From Pseudomonadales bacterium (GTDB lineage: Bacteria; Pseudomonadota; Gammaproteobacteria; Pseudomonadales; Azotimanducaceae): a stretch of 64,000 bases of DNA. The notes under the pieces are model-generated. The model was not told the DNA's origin. It saw nothing but the letters and a program-made list of their open reading frames with translations, and did no database searches. The translations under genes were made by a program, and so were the position numbers. The stretch spans positions 310,001 through 374,000 of the forward strand of contig JANQJA010000009.1 of the NCBI GenBank assembly GCA_028281885.1, in the 5' to 3' direction. This document shows positions 63,075 to 64,000 of this stretch, piece by piece (the stretch's first letter is position 1; the number at the start of each line of letters is the position of its first letter).

Positions 63075-64000
63075 TTGGATCAGCTGACGACGCTACTGAA
63101 TTTTGTTGATGGACTGCTTGGTTCAGCACCGTACTTTCCCTTTCTGTTACTCGGAACGGGACTGTTTTTTACGGTCTATCTGAAGTTCCCCCAGATACGT
63201 TTCTTTAATCACGCCTGGCGGATCGTTCGCGGCAAATACGACCGTGAGGGCGACGCGGGCGATGCCAGTCATTTCCAGGCACTCGCGACCGCCATGTCGG
63301 GGACCGTTGGCACCGGCAATATCGGGGGAGTCGCGCTCGCGATCTATCTCGGCGGCCCGGCGGCATTGTTCTGGATGTGGGCAACCGCATTCTTTGGCAT
63401 GACGACAAAGTTTGTCGAGGTCACGCTGTCTCACAAATACCGGGAAACTGACACCGAAGGCCATATTGTTGGCGGTCCCATGTACGTCATGGAACGTCGA
63501 CTCAATATGAAGTGGCTGGCAGTGTTCTTTGCGCTGGCTACGGTAGTGAGTTCTTTCGGCACTGGCAATCTGCCGCAAAGCAACAACATCGCCAGTGGCA
63601 TCGAATCGACCTTCGGAATTCCGACCTGGATGACCGGCGGAGCGCTGGCTGTTCTGCTCGGCCTCGTTATCATCGGCGGTGTTCACCGCATCGTACAGGT
63701 GGCGCAGAGTATTGTGCCACTGATGGCCGTGATCTACGTGGTGGGGGCACTCTCGGTGATCCTGGCCAACCTGCCCCAGGTCGGCGAATCGTTTGTCGCT
63801 GTATTCCGTGACGCTTTTACAGGCTCGGCGGCGAGCGGTGGCTTTCTGGGGGCAACCTTTGCCTATGCCTTTAATCGCGGCGTCAATCGAGGACTATTTT
63901 CTAACGAGGCAGGGCAGGGGTCAGCACCCATAGCACACGCCGCTGCTCGCGCGCATGAGCCGGTTTCCGAAGGAATGGTCTCAATTCTGGAACCGTTCCT
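63075..64000 (+). CDS. Alanine or glycine:cation symporter (AGCS family), 3' end outside window
   Basis: 308 codons seen. TTG start 63075 follows GAGG by 8 bases; an upstream stop at 63048-63050 limits the frame and no ATG suits. Sequence is a multi-helix transporter with AGCS hallmarks: [52 protein letters not shown] and [21 protein letters not shown]. Imports alanine or glycine with Na+ across the inner membrane. Remainder lies beyond the right edge. Confidence 0.93.
   Translation, partial: MDQLTTLLNFVDGLLGSAPYFPFLLLGTGLFFTVYLKFPQIRFFNHAWRIVRGKYDREGDAGDASHFQALATAMSGTVGTGNIGGVALAIYLGGPAALFWMWATAFFGMTTKFVEVTLSHKYRETDTEGHIVGGPMYVMERRLNMKWLAVFFALATVVSSFGTGNLPQSNNIASGIESTFGIPTWMTGGALAVLLGLVIIGGVHRIVQVAQSIVPLMAVIYVVGALSVILANLPQVGESFVAVFRDAFTGSAASGGFLGATFAYAFNRGVNRGLFSNEAGQGSAPIAHAAARAHEPVSEGMVSILEPF

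Overview
The window is a moderately GC-rich stretch of a free-living, aerobic gammaproteobacterial chromosome, probably marine or from a similarly phosphate-poor habitat. The assignment is inference. It rests on a gammaproteobacterial type II secretion operon, E. coli-like LexA boxes, DUF1285, DUF3806 and DOMON-like proteins, an ETF/ETF-QO system and a Pho-controlled outer-membrane set. Coding density is high. I see no rRNA, tRNA, CRISPR array, insertion sequence or prophage.

Layout. 1-5.6 kb: 5' part of signal peptide peptidase SppA, a wrecked HAD-hydrolase gene, a GNAT acetyltransferase, a MurF that reads like the alphaproteobacterial type, a MoaA-family radical-SAM enzyme and a DUF1285 protein. 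5.6-9.3 kb: ETF-ubiquinone oxidoreductase divergent from etfBA. 9.3-13.2 kb: a lysR-pyrB-nucleoside hydrolase-cysK string on the minus strand. 13.3-20.7 kb: type II secretion genes gspEFGHIJKLM. 20.7-27.1 kb: error-prone polymerase DnaE2 behind a LexA box, then a DUF1365-cyclopropane synthase fusion with its partner FAD oxidoreductase.

27.3-39.9 kb is a phosphate-starvation island: an outer-membrane porin, pstS-pstC-pstA-pstB-phoU, a 1297-residue lipoprotein built from three ~400-residue repeats, and a TonB-dependent receptor. Three Pho-box-like 7-4-7 direct repeats sit in front of the porin, pstS and the lipoprotein. The lipoprotein/receptor pair is the best candidate for an undescribed uptake system.

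40-46.1 kb holds nickel-pincer cofactor genes larC-larE-larB in a string with a Tat-exported Fe-S aldo/keto reductase and a CaiB-type CoA transferase, with no larA in the window; a second aldo/keto reductase converges on it. 46.2-53.1 kb: a DUF4397 lipoprotein, a SpoU methyltransferase, a secreted unknown, and an imuA-imuB mutasome operon behind a near-perfect LexA box. The gene directly after imuB is a glutathione peroxidase whose catalytic position is an in-frame UGA followed by a fdhF-like SECIS hairpin, so it is a selenoprotein that standard gene calling would truncate. 53-64 kb: oligopeptidase B lipoprotein, a HELAH-motif lipoprotein, a CinA-nucleotidyltransferase fusion, DUF3806, a 57-residue membrane protein, LeuB, NamZ plus a DOMON-like protein, glutathione reductase, and the start of an alanine/glycine:cation symporter.

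Functional links: LexA boxes tie dnaE2 and imuAB (and possibly the peroxidase) to the SOS response. Glutathione reductase supplies the reductant used by a glutathione peroxidase. The porin, receptor and Pst system form a plausible outer-to-inner-membrane phosphate route.
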